Source: Datura wrightii (taxonomy: Eukaryota; Streptophyta; Magnoliopsida; Solanales; Solanaceae). From it: a DNA stretch of 64,000 nucleotides. Positions 58,840 to 64,000 of this stretch are shown here, one piece after another (within the stretch, counting starts at the first letter, position 1; each line of letters starts with the position of its first letter). The stretch spans positions 2,418,001 to 2,482,000 of the forward strand of contig JASDFA010000011.1 of assembly GCA_035772735.1 (NCBI GenBank), written 5' to 3'. The notes under the pieces are model-generated. The model was not told the DNA's origin, did no database searches, and saw only the letters and a list, made by a program, of their open reading frames with translations. Position numbers and translations under genes: made by a program.

Positions 58840-61800
58840 TTCTTTGGCTAGCAGCTCAAGACAAGACAATCAGTTAGTTCAACCTTGTTTCTTTACAAAA
58901 GAACAGTATGATCAGATAGTTCAAATGTTGGCTGCTACTCATTCTTCTGCAGATATAGCTAACACTGCAGGTATGGACACTACTTTTATTACTATTGATA
59001 GTAAAAATACTTGGATCATTGACACAGGAGCAACAACTCATATGGTAGGTAATCCAAGAATGCTTACAAAGGTTGTTAAGCTAGATTCTAGCAAGTCTAG
59101 GAAGGTTTTTTTGCCTACTGAAGATGTAGTTTTTGTAACTCATATGGGCTCTAGTGTTCTAACAGAGGGTAATGCAGTCCATAATGTGTTGTATATTCCA
59201 AAGTTTTAGTTTAATCTCCTATCTGTGTCACAGGTAACCAGAACTTTAAATTGTTTAGTTGCATTTTATCCTGACTTTTGTATACTTCAGGATCTCTTCA
59301 ATGGGAAGGTGAAGGCGATTGGTAGACATGAAGATGGTTTATATTTGTTGCCTTCATTCTCTACAGACACAGTTAAAAATGTGGAAGCACATTCTCTGGT
59401 TTTTCAGCATTCTTTGTCTGTTACTGATAGATCTAAAGAAGAGATAATGCTGTGGAATAAAAGACTTGGTCATCCTTCATCAAAGGCTTTAAATAAACTG
59501 TTTTCAGCTTCTTTAGATAGCTGCACATCCATAGTTAAACAGTGTACTGTGTGTCCTTTTGCTAAGCAAGTTAGATTACCCTTTACTAGCAAGAATGTAA
59601 GAAGTGCAGCCTGCTTTGATTTGTTACATCTTGATGTATGGGGTCCTTATAAAACTCCTTCTTATGATGGAAATAAATACTTTTTGACTATAGTTGATGA
59701 CTGCTCCAGAATGACATAGTTGTTTATGTTAAAGATGAAACCTGATGTGTATGTTGTGTTGAAACATTTTCTGGCCTATGTAGCTACACAGTTTCATAAA
59801 AAAGTAAAATGTGTTAGGACAGATAATGGTACTGAGTTTGTTAACTTAGTCTGTAGTTCTATGTTTAAAAATCTTGGCATCTTACATCAGACATCTTGTG
59901 CTTATTCTCCTCAACAAAATGGTGTGGTAGAAAAGAAGCATAGACACATACTTGAACTATGTAGAGCCATAAGGTTTCAGGGTCATATTCCTATTAAATT
60001 TTGGGGTCACTGTGTTTTAGCAGCAACCTATTTGATCAATAGGATTCCCACTGCTGTCCTTCATAACAAGTCATCTTATGAAGTTCTGCATGGTGTCAAA
60101 CCTTCTCTAAATCATCTTAGAGTTTTAGGTTGTCTGTGTTATGCTAAAACTGTGAATGAAGCTGATAAGCTTAAGCCTAGAGCAATAACTGCAATTCTGC
60201 TAGGATACTCTCATTCACAAAAAGGATATATTCTTTATGATTTCTCTAATAATTTGTTCTTTGTTAACAGAGATGTGGAGTTTAGAGAAAATGTTTTTCC
60301 TTTTCAGACTCTGAAAGATAAGCAATCAACTCCATTTGTGAATGCGTTTAGTGACACATTCATGCCATCTGATTCACAAGAGCTGAGACAGATTACTAAC
60401 AGAGCTGCTATTATTCAGTCTGTGTCTCAGTCTCCAACAATCACTACAGAGTCTGAAGTAACCTGAGTCTGAAGGTGTACAAAGCACAACTGAAGTGGCA
60501 ATTCAAAGAAGATCTGCTAGAGCTAGAACAACACCAATCTGGCTCAAAGATTTTATTACTAATAAGAAGGCTTCATCCACACCATACAGTATAGCCAACT
60601 ATATAAAGTATGATCATTTATCCAATACCTATCAGGACTTCATTGCAGCTAGTTCTAGTAAGGTTGAGCTTTCTTCTTATAAAGAAGCAGTCTTAAATCC
60701 AAAATGGGTGGAGGCTATGCAAGCTGAAATAAATGCACTTGAAAACAACAAAACTTGGGCTGTTTGTTCACTACCTGCAGGAAAAAAATCTATTGGTTGT
60801 AAATGAGTGTATAGAATCAAGTACAAGGATACAAGTGAGGTTGAAAGGTACAAATCCAGGTTAGTAGCCAAGGGTTACAGCCAACAAGAAGGAATTGATT
60901 ATCAAGAGACTTTTTCACCTGTGGTTAAAATGGTAACAGTAAGATCAATACTAGCTATTGCTGCCATTAGACATTGGCATATCCATCAAATGGATGTGTA
61001 CAATGCTTTCCTTCAAGGAGACTTGCATGATGAGATTTATATGGATCTACCACAAGGATTTAAAAGCCAGGGGGAGACAAAACTAGTGTGTAGGCTTCTT
61101 AAATCCTTGTATGATCTAAAGCAGGCTCCAAGACAATGGAATGCTAAGTTGATGGAGGCAGTGTTGCATCTTGGATTCAAGCAAAGCAAACATGATCATT
61201 TACTGTTCTTAAGACAAGCTGGAAATGATCTAGCAGACATCCTAGTATATGTTGATGATATGCTAATCACAGGTAGTAATCTGCATCTTATTAAGGATAC
61301 TAAGAAGGCAATAAGTCAAGCTTTAAGATGAAAGATTTGGGAGAGCTTAGATACTTCTTGGGGATTGAATTTTCTAGATCAAACTCAGGTATTCTAATGC
61401 ACCAAAGGAAATATGCACTAGAAGTGATTTCAGAATTGGGACTAAGTGTTGCAAAACCAGTAACAACACCATTTGAGCAGAATACCATGTTAACTTTAAG
61501 GGAAGTTGATGAGCTTGTAAAGTTATCAGGAAAAAGAGAAGTAGTGGATGCTTTAGCAGATGTTACTTCCTACCAAAAGCTTATTGGAAAGCTGCTATAC
61601 CTGACTATAACTAGACCTGATATAGCCTACAGTGTACAAACACTGAGTCAATTTCTGCAGCAGCCAAAAAGGTCACATTAAGAAGCTGCATTAAGAATCC
61701 TGCGATATATCAAACAACGTCCTGGACAAGGAATACTTCTGTCCAGCAAAAGCAAGGAGCAAGTATCAGCATACTGTGATGCTGATTGGGCAGCTTGTCC

Positions 61801-62224
61801 AAACTCCAGAAAGTCTGTAACAGGATTCATTGTAAAGCTGGGAGATTCTTTGATATCTTGGAAGTCTAAGAAGCAAAGTGTAGTGTCAAGAAGTTCTGCA
61901 GAAGCAGAATATAGAAGCTTAGCTTCGACAGTAGCTGAACTAACATGGATCCTAGGATTACTAAAAGAAGTTGGAGTCCAAATTAATCTACCAGTGCAAG
62001 TCAATATAGACAGCAAATCAGCAATGCAAATAGCAGCAAATCCAGTGTTCCATGAGAGAACAAAATATATAGAAATCGATTGTCACTTTGTAAGAGAAAA
62101 AATTCAAAATGGAATGATCAAGACTGAGTATGTTCCCACCAAACTTCAACTGGCAGATCTGCTGACAAAAGGCTTAGGCAGGTCTCAACATGAGCTTTTG
62201 GTGTTCCAAGCTAGGAATACTTGA
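58840..62224 (+). pseudogene. Copia pol: protease, integrase, RT, RNase H, broken
   Basis: In order: protease WIIDTGATTHMVGN (~59010-59050); GAG-pre-integrase LWNKRLGHPSSKAL with HxxCxxC-type zinc residues; integrase core HLDVWGPYKTPSYDG, RTDNGTEF and NGVVEKKHRHI (~59620-59960); RT from KWVEAMQAEINALE with YVDDMLITG at about 61250; RNase H CDADWA, SSAEAEYRSL and LADLLTKGL. Stops occur at about 59206, 59717, 60463, 60804 and 61679, and there is a frameshift near 61325. Several stops replace conserved Trp codons (MTxLF, CKxVYR, SHxEAALR), i.e. G-to-A changes. The lineage within copia was not assigned. Confidence 0.9.
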
Positions 62225-62558
62225 TGTATTTGCACCTCCTAGCTTCAGGGGGAGTATTGAAGATAATATAACTTGAAGGGTAGTTTAGTCTTTAGCTAGG
62301 TAGTTAGTTAACATTAGTTAGTTAAATGAAAGATAGTTAGTTATAAGTTAGTTAAGGATTAAGTATAAATAGTACCAACTCTTCTACACAATGTACTAAT
62401 TTCTTGTATTCTCTATTACAAAGAATATACAATTTTCTCATCTTCTTCGTTCTCTCATTCTACTACTTCTTCTTCATTCTGCTTCGTCTTTCTTCTTCTT
62501 CTTCTCTACTTTCTGTTCTCTGTTTTCTCTGCTTTTGTATTCAAACATCAACAATTTT

Positions 62559-64000
62559 CATAGTGATTTTGTCCACTAAAGGCTGACACTATTGTACTGT
62601 AAGTCTTTTAACAGACAAAAGGACTTCAAAATATTTCACTTATAGAGTTTCCTATTCATATCCAAAATGTGTAGAATATTGGCCCTGTCTGTTGCCCCCA
62701 CACTTGCAAGATACACTTGACTCTTGGCAAGGTTAGCCTTCAGCCTTGATGCTATGGAGAATTCATTAAATCTGTCAATAAGCAGCTTCATAGATATTGC
62801 ATCACCCCTATAGAAATGAGTAGATCATCTATAAAGCATGGGTGCACTATGCTCAACTGATGATGACATTTTGGATGATAGTTGAAGTCAGGTTGCTTTC
62901 TTAGTGTAGCAAGACATCTATTGAGATATTCCATCACCATAACAAAAATATAAGGTGATATTGGGTCACCTTGTGTTAGTCTCCTTTTAGCTTGCATGGT
63001 ATTAGATAAAATGCCATTTATCATGAATACTGTATAACTGACTGAGCTTATACACTGCATAATCCATCTTACCATCACCAGGGGGAATCCCCGTTCTTTT
63101 AAGACTTGATGTATAAAGCTCCGTTCCATAGATTCGTAAGTTTTTTGTAAATCTACTTTTACCATACATCTTGGTAATATGTGCTTCTTAATGTAACCCT
63201 TCACCAGTTCATGTTTCAACAGAATATTATCAGTTGTAATCCTTCCAGGAATAAAATAAGATTGGCTTTGCCCAATGATATCCTTCAACACCCTTCTGAT
63301 TCTGTTAGACAGTATCTTGGATATCACTTTGTACAAAGTTGTGTAACACGCAATTGGTCTGTAATCTTTTAAAGTTTCTGGCTGCCCAATCTTCGAAATC
63401 AATGATATGACAGTGTCACTGCCGTTAACATCTTGTTGCACTGAAAAAACTCCTGCACTGCCAAAAATATATTAACTTTCACCATATTCCAAGCTTTCTT
63501 GAAAAATGCTGAGTTGAATCCATCAATGCCTGGTGATTTGTTGTCGTCTATGTCAAAAAGAGCAATTCTGACTTCCCCCATAGTCACATGTCTACACATG
63601 TGTCTCTATTGAGTATCAGTGAGGCATGGTCGTTTCCTCAGTGCTTCCAGATCAATGGAGGAGAGGACAATTGCGCGTGATCCCACTTAAGGACCTCATC
63701 TTCAATGTCCTGATGCGAGTGTAAGATTCTTCCATCACTTTCTTTCAATACAGATATAGTGTTTCTTCCTGCTCTAGTCTTTCTGCAGTTGAAAAAATAG
63801 GTGTCGTTACCATTTCCAGATGTAATCCAGTGAGCTTTAGCCATTTGATTGAAGATTCTTTCCTAAGCTCCCATCCATTTGCGCAAATCCTGTTGTGCTC
63901 TTCTTTCAGCCTCAATCAACTCCGGATGATCATATACTGTGATTTGTTTCTGCACATATTAAAGAAGTTTCTTTGCTTCCAAAATTCGTCTATCCACACT
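62559..64000 (-). pseudogene. L1 LINE reverse transcriptase, partial
   Basis: The minus strand, from the right edge leftward, gives ITSGNGNDTYFFNCRKTRAG (pre-RT linker), SPGIDGFNSAFFKKAW, SKIGQPETLKDYRPIACYTT, LYKVISKILSNRIRRVL, QSQSYFIPGRITTDNILL, KRRLTQGDPISPYIFVMV and the active-site FIDDLL at about 62825. This is a plant L1 reverse transcriptase with frame breaks near 63420 and 63620. The endonuclease half lies beyond the window. At 62558/62559 the LINE is split by the copia insertion. Confidence 0.88.

Larger units (their letters stand above)
57414..62553 (+). mobile_element. Ty1/copia retrotransposon, full length but inactive
   Basis: 5' LTR 57414-57709, primer site TGGTATCAGAGC from 57710, gag, protease, integrase, RT and RNase H in copia order, purine tract CAGGGGGAG at 62246-62254, 3' LTR 62255-62553. 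ATTTT flanks both ends (57409-57413 and 62554-62558). The 3' LTR begins TA instead of TG. Stops and frameshifts break gag and pol. It sits inside an L1 LINE of opposite orientation. Confidence 0.95.

Noticed and set aside
1..64000. CRISPR arrays, operons, bacterial-style defence systems, rRNA or tRNA genes
   Set aside because: The sequence is plant nuclear DNA; no regular spacer arrays or recognisable structural RNA genes were seen. Short tRNA-like matches are primer sites of retroelements.

Overview
The window is nuclear DNA from a flowering plant, almost certainly a Solanaceae. The evidence is intron-containing plant genes, a caulimovirid-type endogenous pararetrovirus (EPRV), a tail typical of the Solanaceae TS-SINE/RTE families, and dense nested transposons in an AT-rich background. 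I cannot fix the genus or species by eye.

Layout. (1) 1-~9370: an EPRV, present as a sense copy of about 7.8 kb with three open reading frames and no stop codon inside them. It is joined head-to-head to an inverted copy that runs off the left edge, making a near-perfect palindrome with 1.52-kb arms and a 13-nt spacer. (2) ~9370-14700: gene-free DNA with MITE, SINE and LINE relics. (3) 15736-18382 (+): a four-exon TRM32-like DUF4378 protein. (4) 18383-23300: gene-free DNA with a Stowaway-like MITE and a PIF/Harbinger-like element. (5) 23473-24499 (+): a three-exon type-2 metallothionein. (6) 25666-26545: a complete 880-bp TRIM retrotransposon on the minus strand. (7) 27697-32972 (-): eIF3 subunit c. 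(8) 34209-40175: two Helitron-like elements end to end. The second holds an RPA-like OB-fold relic, a GC-rich foreign-looking island and a 1.02-kb Mutator-like element with a perfect 9-bp target duplication. (9) 40641-43402 (-): a CYP71-type cytochrome P450. (10) 46331-48231 (-): a secreted GH17 beta-1,3-glucanase with an X8 domain. (11) ~48726-64000: an old L1 LINE (minus strand) interrupted by a Ty3-like fragment, a copia element and a solo LTR. A 1.44-kb tandem duplication there allows the insertion order to be read.

The five host genes (TRM32-like, metallothionein, eIF3c, P450, glucanase) are independent single genes with no shared pathway. Three of them carry MITE-like insertions in introns. 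Exon boundaries were set by hand from GT/AG sites and reading-frame continuity; each model closes in frame with the expected family motifs. The most notable features are the EPRV palindrome (a potential source of hairpin RNA and siRNA), its unbroken ORFs, and a polyprotein that combines a badnavirus-type cysteine cluster with a separate transactivator gene.
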